From positions 1 to 64,000 of the forward strand of contig NZ_BOMQ01000056.1 in NCBI RefSeq assembly GCF_016862275.1: DNA of 64,000 bases, given 5' to 3'. Below, in pieces: positions 32,875 to 40,647 of the stretch. Positions within the stretch are counted from its first letter, which is position 1. Every line of letters begins with the position of its first letter. The translations under genes were made by a program, and so were the position numbers. This DNA is from Actinoplanes nipponensis. GTDB taxonomy: Bacteria; Actinomycetota; Actinomycetes; Mycobacteriales; Micromonosporaceae. The notes below the pieces were generated by a model, which was not told the origin of the DNA, ran no database searches, and was given only the letters and a program-made list of their open reading frames with translations.

Positions 32875-33640
32875 TCTGGCCAGAACCGCCGCCCGCGCCG
32901 GCGCCGCGGTCGCCCTGGAGTACTTCGCGGCCCTGGCCGACCTGCCCCGGGAACGCAAGGCGGACGGCAGCGTCGTCACCGAGGCGGACCGGGCGACCGA
33001 GGCGGCCGTGCGCGCCGTGCTGGCCGCGGCTCGGCCCGGCGACGCCGTGCTGGGCGAGGAGGGCGGCCAGACCGGCGCGGCGGACCGGCGCTGGATCATC
33101 GACCCGATCGACGGCACCGCCCAGTTCGTCGCCGGCGACGACCGGTGGCTGGTGCTGGTCGCCCTCGAGGAGGCCGGCGAGATCGTCGTCGGGGTGGCCG
33201 CGGTCCCGGCGCAGAACCGGGTCTGGTGGGCGCGCCGCGGCGGCGGCGCCTTCGAAGGAACCCTCGACGGTACGGCGGCCACGCCCGTCCACGTCGCCGC
33301 CCCCGCCCCGGCGCTGGCCGGCAGCCGGCTGGGCGTCATCCCGGTGGCTCCCAACCTGTACCCGAGCGACGAGGCGATCGCGGCGCCGCTGAGCGCCGTC
33401 ACCCCGTCGGTCGAGTGGGACGTGCACGCCGCCCTGCTCGTCGCCGGCGGCCGGCTGGACCTGGCCCTGCAGACCCGCGGCCAGGTGTGGGACTTCGCGG
33501 CCACCGCGTTGATCGTCACCGAGGCCGGCGGCTGCTACGGCGGCGCCGACGGCATCCGCGGCCCGCGCCCGGGCGTCTCGCTGTTCGCCGCCGACCGCAC
33601 GCTGTGGCAGGCCGCCCACGACGTGCTCTGGCCGGCCTGA
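32858..33640 (+). CDS. Inositol monophosphatase-family phosphatase (possible histidinol-phosphatase)
   Basis: The 260-residue protein has the Mg2+-dependent IMPase motifs: KADGSVVTEADRATE, GEEGG, the signature WIIDPIDGTAQFVAGDDRW, and VEWDVHAALLVAGGRLDLAL with a late metal Asp. Actinobacterial members with this signature include HisN-type histidinol-phosphatases and inositol-phosphate phosphatases; sequence alone does not separate them, and no his genes are adjacent. GTG 32858 lies within the end of the ECF sigma factor gene. It converges on a DUF1707 gene with a 3-bp gap. Confidence 0.85.
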   Translation: MQSDLDLARTAARAGAAVALEYFAALADLPRERKADGSVVTEADRATEAAVRAVLAAARPGDAVLGEEGGQTGAADRRWIIDPIDGTAQFVAGDDRWLVLVALEEAGEIVVGVAAVPAQNRVWWARRGGGAFEGTLDGTAATPVHVAAPAPALAGSRLGVIPVAPNLYPSDEAIAAPLSAVTPSVEWDVHAALLVAGGRLDLALQTRGQVWDFAATALIVTEAGGCYGGADGIRGPRPGVSLFAADRTLWQAAHDVLWPA

Positions 33641-33643
33641 CCG

Positions 33644-34096
33644 CTACGGGGAGGTGCTGGTGTTCAGCGCGAAGACCAGCGCCGCGACCGCCCCCACGGA
33701 CAGCACCACGCTGATGATGCCCAGCACCCGCCCGATCAGCGCCGGGCCGACGCCGTGGGCGCCGCGGCCCCGGGTGCTCAGCACGATGGCCGCGATCCCG
33801 GGAATCCAGCCGAGCAGGCAGAACGACAGCGGGACGCCGGCGATGCCGAGGATCAGGGCGGACCGGCCCGCGGTGCGGTCCGGCGGCGTCGGCGGCGCCG
33901 CGTTGCGCGGGTCCCACTGCAGCCGGGGCGGCAGATCCTGCACCTGCGACAGCAGGTCCGAGGCGTACGTGGCCGTGCTGACCGCGACCACCCGGCCGTC
34001 GTACTGCTCGGTGCTGAGCAGGCCCTCGCCGAGGGCCCGGGTCAGCTGGTCGATGACCTGCGTGCGGTGCACCGTGCCGATGCGCTCGTCCTTCAT
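33644..34096 (-). CDS. DUF1707 / DUF4190-type membrane protein
   Basis: The 150-residue protein starts with a DUF1707-like soluble segment (about 1-55; TRALGEGLLSTEQYDGRVVA), common in actinobacteria and often N-terminal to membrane domains. A Pro-rich linker and two transmembrane helices follow (about 82-104 and 118-143; ALILGIAGVPLSFCLLGWIP), resembling DUF4190. Function is unknown. ATG 34096 is chosen because the DUF1707 region begins a few residues later. Confidence 0.8.
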   Translation of the reverse strand: MKDERIGTVHRTQVIDQLTRALGEGLLSTEQYDGRVVAVSTATYASDLLSQVQDLPPRLQWDPRNAAPPTPPDRTAGRSALILGIAGVPLSFCLLGWIPGIAAIVLSTRGRGAHGVGPALIGRVLGIISVVLSVGAVAALVFALNTSTSP

Positions 34097-34189
34097 CGGT
34101 GGCGAACGTATCGCGCGTCCGGCCGCCCGCGTGGCCGAACCGCCCACAAGGCCGGCCGCCGTGTTGACCGGGGGACGTAACGTGCGGTC

Positions 34190-34663
34190 ATGACCTCCGA
34201 CGGCGAGGACCCGGCGCGGCGGTGGACCTGGCGGCTCACGGCGACCGGGCTGGCCATCAGCGCGGCTCTCGCGGTGCTGGCCGCGGGCGTGTTCCTCGCC
34301 GGTGAGCAGCAGCGCCGGCAGATCGTGGCGCACGGCAGCGCGGTCCGGGCCGTCGTCACCGCCGATCACGACGACGAGTTCGATCACTGGTACACGGTGA
34401 GCTACCCGGCGCGGGGCGCCACCCGCAGCGCGGATCTGCGCTATCCGTGGCTGCTGATCGACAAGTGGCCGGTCGGGCGGGCGCTGACGGTGTACGTGGA
34501 CCCCGACGACCCGGAGCGGATCGCCACCGCGGACGGCTACGCCACCCCGGTCTGGACCTCCGCGCCCGGCTTCCTGGCGGTCCTGGCCGTCCTGGCGGCG
34601 TTCGTGTCGATCAGCGGCCACGTCGGGGGCCGCCGGAAACGCCGGCGGTCACGGCCGTCGTGA
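34190..34663 (+). CDS. DUF3592-like membrane protein
   Basis: The 157-residue protein has two transmembrane helices (about 16-38 and 125-143) flanking an extracytoplasmic beta-rich domain with HWYTVSYPARGATRSADLRY and LTVYVDPDDPERIAT, the pattern of DUF3592 proteins. The C-terminus is highly basic (GGRRKRRRSRPS). Function is unknown. Confidence 0.7.
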   Translation: MTSDGEDPARRWTWRLTATGLAISAALAVLAAGVFLAGEQQRRQIVAHGSAVRAVVTADHDDEFDHWYTVSYPARGATRSADLRYPWLLIDKWPVGRALTVYVDPDDPERIATADGYATPVWTSAPGFLAVLAVLAAFVSISGHVGGRRKRRRSRPS

Positions 34664-34666
34664 GGC

Positions 34667-34693
34667 GCCCGGACGCCGCGGCGGCGTCCGGGC
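34667..34693. terminator. Hairpin terminator between convergent genes
   Basis: GCCCGGACGCC (34667-34677) pairs with GGCGTCCGGGC (34683-34693) around a 5-nt loop in the 42-bp gap between two convergent genes. Confidence 0.65.
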
Positions 34694-34705
34694 TCATCGC
34701 GTCGC

Positions 34706-35194
34706 TCAGAACCGGACCTGGGTGTGGCAGACGTTGTACGCGCCGCGGGTGTAGAAGATGGCGCAGTCGCCCGCGATGGCGGCCCAGGTGTTGTTGCCCA
34801 CCAGACCGTCCCGGGTGAGGCCCCGGAGCTCCTGGAACCGCCGCACCGCGTTCGAGGTGCCGGACCCGAAGTGCCCGTCGACCGGTCCGGGATAGAGCCG
34901 GGTGTCGCCCGAGACGAAGGCGATCGCCGCCAGGAAGTGCTGCAGCGACGCCACGCAGGCGTGCGTCGATCCGGGACCCAGCAGCGGGCGGAGCTGTTCC
35001 GAACAGGTCACCGGCGCCGGCGCGATCCCGTGATGGGAGGCGGCGGCGGGCGTCGCCGTGGCGAGCAGGCAACCCACCATCATGGCCGCCGCGAGCAGGG
35101 CGCCCGCGAGGCGGCGTCGCCGGCCGCTCCCCGTCCGGCCCTTCGATGCCGCGTCCGGCCGGGTCGCCGCCGGACCGTGCAGTGTGACTGTCAT
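34706..35194 (-). CDS. Secreted peptidoglycan-binding-domain protein
   Basis: The 162-residue protein begins at ATG 35194 (MTVTLHGPAATRPDAASKGR), with a basic n-region and hydrophobic core (LAGALLAAAMMVGCLLATA) ending near PAAAS-HH: a signal peptide with a long n-region. The mature part carries a PG_binding_1-like domain (about 100-150; GPVDGHFGSGTSNAVRRFQE and LTRDGLVGNNTWAAI). Four cysteines (CSEQ, ACVA, GDCA, VCHT) may form disulfides outside the cell. It probably binds cell wall or is a small secreted factor; no catalytic domain is present. Confidence 0.8.
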   Translation of the reverse strand: MTVTLHGPAATRPDAASKGRTGSGRRRRLAGALLAAAMMVGCLLATATPAAASHHGIAPAPVTCSEQLRPLLGPGSTHACVASLQHFLAAIAFVSGDTRLYPGPVDGHFGSGTSNAVRRFQELRGLTRDGLVGNNTWAAIAGDCAIFYTRGAYNVCHTQVRF

Positions 35195-35364
35195 GAGTGG
35201 ACTCCGTTTCAGGTGCGTGGACGCTGCTCCCGTGACTCGCGGCCGCGGCTGCGGGACTCTGATGGGGACGACAGTGCCGGCCGGCCCGTCCCGGGGCGTC
35301 CATTCGGGACGACACCGGACACCTCGGGACGCCGCGTGGCCGTCGGGACGGGACGGGGGCAGGG

Positions 35365-37740
35365 ATGGGGCACGCGGACGATCCGGCGGCCGGGCTCCGG
35401 GCGCGGCTCCACGCGCTGTACCGGCTGGTCCGCAAGCCGGCCTACCGGGAGTTGCGGAGGAAGGCCGCCCTGGCCGGCGCGACACTGCCGCCGGCGACCC
35501 TCGGCGCGCTGCTCAACGGCCGGGGTGTGCCGCGCTGGGAGACGGTCGCGGCGTTCGTGACGGCCTGCCGGCGCTGCGCCGAGGATCACCGGCCGCACCT
35601 GCCGCTGCCCCCGGAGATGGTCGACCTGGAGCTCTGGTGGTCCCTCCACGAGCAGGTCACCACCGCCCGGCGGCAGCGCGCGGACGCGGCCCGGGACGGC
35701 TCCCGCCGGGCGGCAGTCGCCGTGCCGGCGCTGCTGCCGGCCGACGTGCGCGGCTTCGCCGGCCGCGACGCCCAGCTCGCCGCGCTCGACCACCTCCTGG
35801 CCACCGCCGGCGAGGAACCGACCGCGGTGGTCATCTCCGCGGTCTCGGGCACCGCCGGGGTGGGCAAGACCGCACTGGCGGTGCACTGGGCCCACCGGGT
35901 CCGCCGGCGGTTCCCGGACGGCCAGCTGTACGTCAACCTCCGCGGCTTCCACCCCACCGGCGCGGTCATGGACCCCGCCGAGGCCATCCGCGGCTTCCTC
36001 GACGCCCTCAGCGTCGCGCCCCAGCGCATCCCGGCCGGCCTGGACGCCCAGGCCGCCCTCTACCGCACCGTCCTGGCCGACAAGCGGATCCTGATCCTGC
36101 TCGACAACGCCCGCGACGCCGAGCAGGCCCGCCCGCTGCTGCCCGCCACCGGAGGCTGCCTCGCGGTGCTCACCAGCCGTCACCAGCTCACCGGGCTGGT
36201 CGCCGCCGTCGGCGCCTACCCGCTCACCCTGGACCTGCTCACCGACGACGAGGCCCGCCAGCTGCTGACCCGCCGGCTCGGCCCGGACCGGATCGCCGCC
36301 CAGTCCGCCGCCGTCGACGAGATCATCACGGCGTGTGCCCGGCTGCCGCTGGCGCTGGCGATCGTGGCCGCCCGCGCCGCCGCCCAGCCCCACCTGCCGC
36401 TGACCGCCCTCGCCGAGCAACTGCGCAGCAGCCAGGGCCGGCTCGACCTGCTCAGCACCGGAGATCCCGGCACCGATGTCCGGGCGGTGTTCTCCTGGTC
36501 CTGTCAACGGCTCAGCGCCGCCGCCGCCGGGCTCTTCCGGCTGCTCGGCCTGCACCCGGGTCCCGACATCTCACTGCCGGCGGCGGCCAGCCTCGTCGGC
36601 CTGTCGCCGGCTCGGGCCCGGCCGCTGCTGACCGAGCTCGTCCGCGCCCAGCTGATCACCGAACCCGCCGCCGGCCGGTATGCCCTGCACGACCTGCTGC
36701 GCGCGTACGCCGTCGAACAGGGACACATCCACGACCCCGAACCGGACCGGCGCGCCGGCACCCACCGCCTTCTCGACCACTACCTGCACACCGCCTACGC
36801 CGCGGACCGGCTGCTCAACCCGCAACGCGACCCGATCGCCCTCACCGCGCCGCGGCCCGGCGTCACCCCGGAGCCGGTGACCGACCACGGCCGGGCGCTG
36901 GCCTGGCTCACCACCGAGCACCGGGTGCTGCTGGCCGCCCTCCACCACGCCGCCGTCGCCGGGTTCGACACCCATACCTGGCAGCTCGCCTGGACCCTCG
37001 TCACCTTCCTGGACCGGCGCGGGCACTGGCACGACGCGCTCGCCACCAAGGAGGCCGCGCTGGCCGCCGCGCTCCGCTCGGCCGACCTGCCCGCCCAGGC
37101 CCGGGCCCACCGCCTCCTCGGCCAGACCTACACGCGGCTGGGCCGGTACGACGACGCCCACAGCCATCTCCGTCAGGCCCTGACCCGGTACGGCCGGCTG
37201 GCCGACCGCACCGGCGAGGCCCGCACCCACCTCGACCTCGGCCTGATGTTCGGGCGGCAGGACGACTACGGGCGGGCCCGCACCCATGCCCAGCAGGCCG
37301 AGATCCTGTTCCGCGCCGTCGGCCACCGGGTCGGCCAGGCCAACGCCCACAATGCCGTCGGCTGGTACCACGCCCGACTCGGCGACCACGAGCAGGCCCT
37401 GACCTACTGCTGCCAGGCCCTGGCCTGGCAGCAGGACCTCGGCAACCGCCACGGGGAGGCCTCCACCTGGGACAGCCTGGGCTACGTCCACCACCACCTC
37501 GGCCACCACGACCGGGCCGTCGCCTGCTACCAGCGGGCCGTCGACCTGTTCCGGGAACTCGGCAACCGCCACCACGAGGCCACCACCCTCACCCGCCTCG
37601 GCGACCTCCAGCACGCCGCCGGCAACACCACCGACGCCCGCGCCGCCTGGCAGCACGCCCTCGACATCCTCACCGACCTCCACCACCCCGACGCCGGCCC
37701 CCTGCGCGTCAGACTCCACCCCCCGGCCGGAACGGCGTGA
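35365..37740 (+). CDS. NB-ARC / TPR regulator (AfsR-like) with N-terminal HTH
   Basis: The 791-residue STAND-type protein has an XRE-like N-terminal region (about 10-75; PPATLGALLNGRGVPRWETV), an NB-ARC ATPase (about 130-420) with P-loop GTAGVGKT (162-169), Walker B ILILLDNARDA and sensor LTSRHQLTG, a winged-helix part (YALHDLLRAYAVEQGHIHDP), and TPRs (about 545-780; AGDHEQ-type repeats such as GDHEQALTYCCQALAWQQ). It lacks the SARP DNA-binding domain of true AfsR. Such proteins switch on ATP binding to regulate transcription, often of secondary metabolism; the target is unknown. Confidence 0.85.
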   Translation: MGHADDPAAGLRARLHALYRLVRKPAYRELRRKAALAGATLPPATLGALLNGRGVPRWETVAAFVTACRRCAEDHRPHLPLPPEMVDLELWWSLHEQVTTARRQRADAARDGSRRAAVAVPALLPADVRGFAGRDAQLAALDHLLATAGEEPTAVVISAVSGTAGVGKTALAVHWAHRVRRRFPDGQLYVNLRGFHPTGAVMDPAEAIRGFLDALSVAPQRIPAGLDAQAALYRTVLADKRILILLDNARDAEQARPLLPATGGCLAVLTSRHQLTGLVAAVGAYPLTLDLLTDDEARQLLTRRLGPDRIAAQSAAVDEIITACARLPLALAIVAARAAAQPHLPLTALAEQLRSSQGRLDLLSTGDPGTDVRAVFSWSCQRLSAAAAGLFRLLGLHPGPDISLPAAASLVGLSPARARPLLTELVRAQLITEPAAGRYALHDLLRAYAVEQGHIHDPEPDRRAGTHRLLDHYLHTAYAADRLLNPQRDPIALTAPRPGVTPEPVTDHGRALAWLTTEHRVLLAALHHAAVAGFDTHTWQLAWTLVTFLDRRGHWHDALATKEAALAAALRSADLPAQARAHRLLGQTYTRLGRYDDAHSHLRQALTRYGRLADRTGEARTHLDLGLMFGRQDDYGRARTHAQQAEILFRAVGHRVGQANAHNAVGWYHARLGDHEQALTYCCQALAWQQDLGNRHGEASTWDSLGYVHHHLGHHDRAVACYQRAVDLFRELGNRHHEATTLTRLGDLQHAAGNTTDARAAWQHALDILTDLHHPDAGPLRVRLHPPAGTA

Positions 37741-37745
37741 CCCGA

Positions 37746-38390
37746 TCAGACCGGGGCGTGCAGGGTGATGGTCGTCCAGGCGCCCACGTGCACCCGGTCG
37801 CCGTCGCCGACGCTGCGGGTCTGCCCGGCGGTCAGCGGCTTGGGCTCGTCGTTGAGGTAGGTGCCGTTGGTCGAGCCCAGGTCCGAGACCAGCCAGACGC
37901 CGTCCACGCTCAGGGTCAGCAGGGCGTGGCTGTGCGAGACGCCCGGGTCGGCGTCGGCCAGGTCGATCTCCGGGTCCGTGCCCTTGGAGGTGCTCCGGCG
38001 GCCGATCCGGACCTGCGGGGCCGGCAGCGGCACCGTCCGCTCGGCGGGCTGGGCCGGGAAGTCGACGCCCTCGATCGCGTTGGCCGCGAAGTACTCGCGG
38101 TCGGCGAACACCGTCGCCGTCCACTGTGCCGTCGCCGGGGCCGTGGCCGTCGGCTGGACCAGCGCCGGCACCTTGCCGGTGCTGTGGTCGTAGCCGCAGT
38201 CCTCGCAGAAGCGGCCCGCCCCGGCCCGCGGCGTGCCGCAGTTCGGGCACGGCTCCCCGCTCGGGAACGCGGGCGGGGCGGCCGGGGCGACGCCCGGGCT
38301 GAACACCGCCGTGCCGCCGATCTTCGCGCCGCAGGTGTCGCAGAAGTCGTCCGTCGTGGACGCGTGGCCCTTGGGGCAGGCGTACGTCAT
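37746..38390 (-). CDS. FHA-domain protein with two N-terminal zinc ribbons
   Basis: The 214-residue protein has two zinc ribbons, CPKGHASTTDDFCDTCG (about 5-21) and CPNCGTPRAGAGRFCEDCG (about 48-66), and a C-terminal FHA domain (about 125-210; VRIGRRST, VSHSHALLTL, VSDLGSTNGTYLNDEPK). FHA domains bind phosphothreonine. As the last gene of the pknG operon it is the natural reader or substrate of the kinase, analogous to GarA/OdhI, though it lacks an obvious N-terminal ETT motif. It overlaps the upstream VWA gene by 4 bp. Confidence 0.9.
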   Translation of the reverse strand: MTYACPKGHASTTDDFCDTCGAKIGGTAVFSPGVAPAAPPAFPSGEPCPNCGTPRAGAGRFCEDCGYDHSTGKVPALVQPTATAPATAQWTATVFADREYFAANAIEGVDFPAQPAERTVPLPAPQVRIGRRSTSKGTDPEIDLADADPGVSHSHALLTLSVDGVWLVSDLGSTNGTYLNDEPKPLTAGQTRSVGDGDRVHVGAWTTITLHAPV

Positions 38391-39652
38391 GACGACCGGC
38401 CCACCCGCACGGTCTTGGTCGACCGGGTGTCCAGCGCCATCTCGTCGGCCGCCTCGACCTTGCGGCGCAGCCGGACCGTGCCGGTCGCCGCGTCCTCGAT
38501 CTCGACGACCGTGGCCAGCAGCTCCTCGGTCGCCTTGTTGCCGCTCTCGTGGGCCAGCTGGGCGGCCCGGCCGAACTTCAGCGTGGCCGTCCGGTCGTCG
38601 CCGGCCTTGCGCGCCTCGATGCCCGCCTGGATCGCGTCGGCCAGCTCGGCCTGCCCGGTGTAGTGCGCCACCTGCCGGTTGATCCGGGTGGACAGCGCCG
38701 CGTCCTCGGTCCACACCGCCCGCACCAGGGTCTGGGCCAGTACGGTGTCACCCTCCACCACCGACACCCGCGCCGCCAGCATCTCGTCGCCGGCCGCGCC
38801 CGGGGTCACGTCCACGCAGATGTGGTAGTCGCGGCTCTCCGCGCCCCACGCGCCCAGCGGGTAGCGCCCGGCCCGGGGACCGTCCTCGACCCGCTTGCCG
38901 GTCAGGTCGGCCACCTGCGGCTCGACCTGCTTGACGAAGCGCACCGTGGCGTTGACCGGGGTCCAGACCTTGAGCTGCACGTCGGCGCTGGTCTTGCCCA
39001 TCGCCGCGGTCATCATCTGCTCGAACGCCGCGGCCAGGTCCTGCGGGCGGGCGACGATGTCCACGGTGCCCAGCATCGCCGCGGCGATCTTGCGCAGCTC
39101 GGAGACCGTCCAGTTGGTGCCGACGCCGCGGCAGTCGCAGGTGAAGGTGCCGCCGAGCTCCTGCAGCACCCCCTCCAGGTAGCCCTTGTACTCGCCGTTC
39201 TCGCCGTCGGTGAGCAGGATGGCGTGCGCGATGTCGCCCGGGCGCTGCGCGAACAGCTGGCCGGCGAGCTTGAGCCAGGCGCCCATGGCCGTACCGCCGT
39301 TGGCCTGCAGCCGGTCGATCGCGCCGACCGCCTGCGCCCGGGTCTCGGCGGTGGCGACGGCGAGCTGGCCGGGCGCCGGGAACAGCTGCTGGGCGGTGCT
39401 CACGCCGGCGATGATGGCGAAGCGCACGCCGTCGTCGATGCAGTTCACCGCGGCCTTGGCGGCCTGCCGGGCGGCGGCCATCCGGCCCTCCGCCTGCATC
39501 GAGCCGGAGCAGTCCACGATGATGATCTCGGTGGCGCCGGCCGTGCGCCGCTCGCCCTCGGCGCCGGACTGCTCCACGGTGACGATCGCGTTGACTTCGG
39601 TCGCGCCCAGGGCGAGGAACTCGTTCTGGAACGCCTCGGCGGTGTACGGCAC
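38387..39652 (-). CDS. VWA-domain protein
   Basis: The 421-residue protein has a von Willebrand A domain with MIDAS motif DCSGSM (Asp47, Ser49, Ser51) and later Thr (GGTAMGAW) and Asp (LLTDGE) residues, so metal-dependent binding is likely intact. After the VWA domain (about 40-220) come a beta-rich region (about 230-320) and a helical C-terminus. No signal peptide is seen, so it acts in the cytosol, perhaps as a scaffold in the PknG/PP2C/FHA module. Thr/Ser-rich stretches could be kinase targets. Confidence 0.88.
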   Translation of the reverse strand: MPYTAEAFQNEFLALGATEVNAIVTVEQSGAEGERRTAGATEIIIVDCSGSMQAEGRMAAARQAAKAAVNCIDDGVRFAIIAGVSTAQQLFPAPGQLAVATAETRAQAVGAIDRLQANGGTAMGAWLKLAGQLFAQRPGDIAHAILLTDGENGEYKGYLEGVLQELGGTFTCDCRGVGTNWTVSELRKIAAAMLGTVDIVARPQDLAAAFEQMMTAAMGKTSADVQLKVWTPVNATVRFVKQVEPQVADLTGKRVEDGPRAGRYPLGAWGAESRDYHICVDVTPGAAGDEMLAARVSVVEGDTVLAQTLVRAVWTEDAALSTRINRQVAHYTGQAELADAIQAGIEARKAGDDRTATLKFGRAAQLAHESGNKATEELLATVVEIEDAATGTVRLRRKVEAADEMALDTRSTKTVRVGRSS

Positions 39653-39662
39653 GGGCTCTCCC

Positions 39663-40637
39663 TTAGCTGTCGAGGGTGTTGAGGGGGACGAGGGCGACGG
39701 TGATGTTGTCCGAGCCGCCCGCGGCGTTGGCGAAGTCCACGAGCTTGCGGCCCGCCTCCAGCAGACTCGCCGACCCGCGCAAGGCGTCCCGGACGGTGTC
39801 GGCGAAGGCGGCCGGTTCGGTCAGGTAGTTCCACAGGCCGTCGCTGCACAGCACCAGGTGGCCCGGGGTCTCGGCGAAGAACGCGCCGGTGCGCGGGCGG
39901 ATCGTGCCCGCGTCCGCGCCCAGCCAGGCGGTGATGGCGTGCGCCTTGGCGTCGTTCCACGCCGACTGCGGGTCGGCGCCCAGCGAGATGGCGTGGGTGG
40001 CCCACGAGTCGTCCTCGGTGAGCTGCACGGCGTCGCCCTCGACGGGCACCCAGTAGCCGCGGCTGTCGCCGACCCAGCCGTACCCGATCTCGGTGCCCCG
40101 CACGCAGGCCGCGACGATCGTGCAGGCCGGGTTGGACGCGGCCCGGCGCGGATCGCCGGTGGTGGCCAGGGCGGCGACCGCGGCGCCGGCGGCGACGATC
40201 GCCGCGGCGATGCTCTCCGGCAGCTCGGCGGTGGCGGTGATCAGCGCCTTGCCGGTCACCTCGGCGGCGATCTCGGAGGCCACGTCCGGGTCGAACGACG
40301 AGGACACCCCGTCGCACACCACCACGTCGAGCTCCGCCCCCCGGGCGGCCAGCCACATGGCGTCCTCGTTGCGGTGATGCCGCCGGCCACGGTCGGTGAC
40401 CGCGGCGGCGACCGGGCCGGCGTCGGCCTCCACGTGGTCGCGCGGCCGGGCCGCCAGCAGGCCGCAGGTGCCGCAGTAGCCGTCGTCGCCGACCGCGCCG
40501 GCCGCCCCGCACGACGGGCAGTCGTGGCCGACGGCCCGGCCCGCGCCGGTGGCCAGCGGCTTGCCGCAGCTCTCGCAGAACGCGGCCCCGGCGGCCCGCT
40601 CGTCCCCGCAGGAGGGGCAATCCGGTCGCGAACTCAT
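39663..40637 (-). CDS. PP2C-type Ser/Thr phosphatase with N-terminal zinc ribbons
   Basis: The 324-residue protein has two zinc ribbons (about 6-25 and 40-60; CPSCGDERAAGAAFCESCG and CPSCGAAGAVGDDGYCGTCG) before a PP2C domain (about 78-320) with RHHRNEDA, VVVCDGVSSS, GYGWVGDSRGYW, LVLCSDGLWNYL and GGSDNITVALV, which contain the Asp residues of the two-metal centre. It probably reverses PknG-dependent phosphorylation. ATG 40637 has gagg 8 nt upstream; GTG 40646 in frame is less likely. Confidence 0.92.
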   Translation of the reverse strand: MSSRPDCPSCGDERAAGAAFCESCGKPLATGAGRAVGHDCPSCGAAGAVGDDGYCGTCGLLAARPRDHVEADAGPVAAAVTDRGRRHHRNEDAMWLAARGAELDVVVCDGVSSSFDPDVASEIAAEVTGKALITATAELPESIAAAIVAAGAAVAALATTGDPRRAASNPACTIVAACVRGTEIGYGWVGDSRGYWVPVEGDAVQLTEDDSWATHAISLGADPQSAWNDAKAHAITAWLGADAGTIRPRTGAFFAETPGHLVLCSDGLWNYLTEPAAFADTVRDALRGSASLLEAGRKLVDFANAAGGSDNITVALVPLNTLDS

Positions 40638-40647
40638 CAGCTGCACC

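Noticed and set aside
35058..38663. Long plus-strand ORF (1201 codons) over the NB-ARC gene
   Set aside because: It is out of frame with the NB-ARC/TPR protein, is Arg/Pro-rich and has no motifs: a shadow frame.
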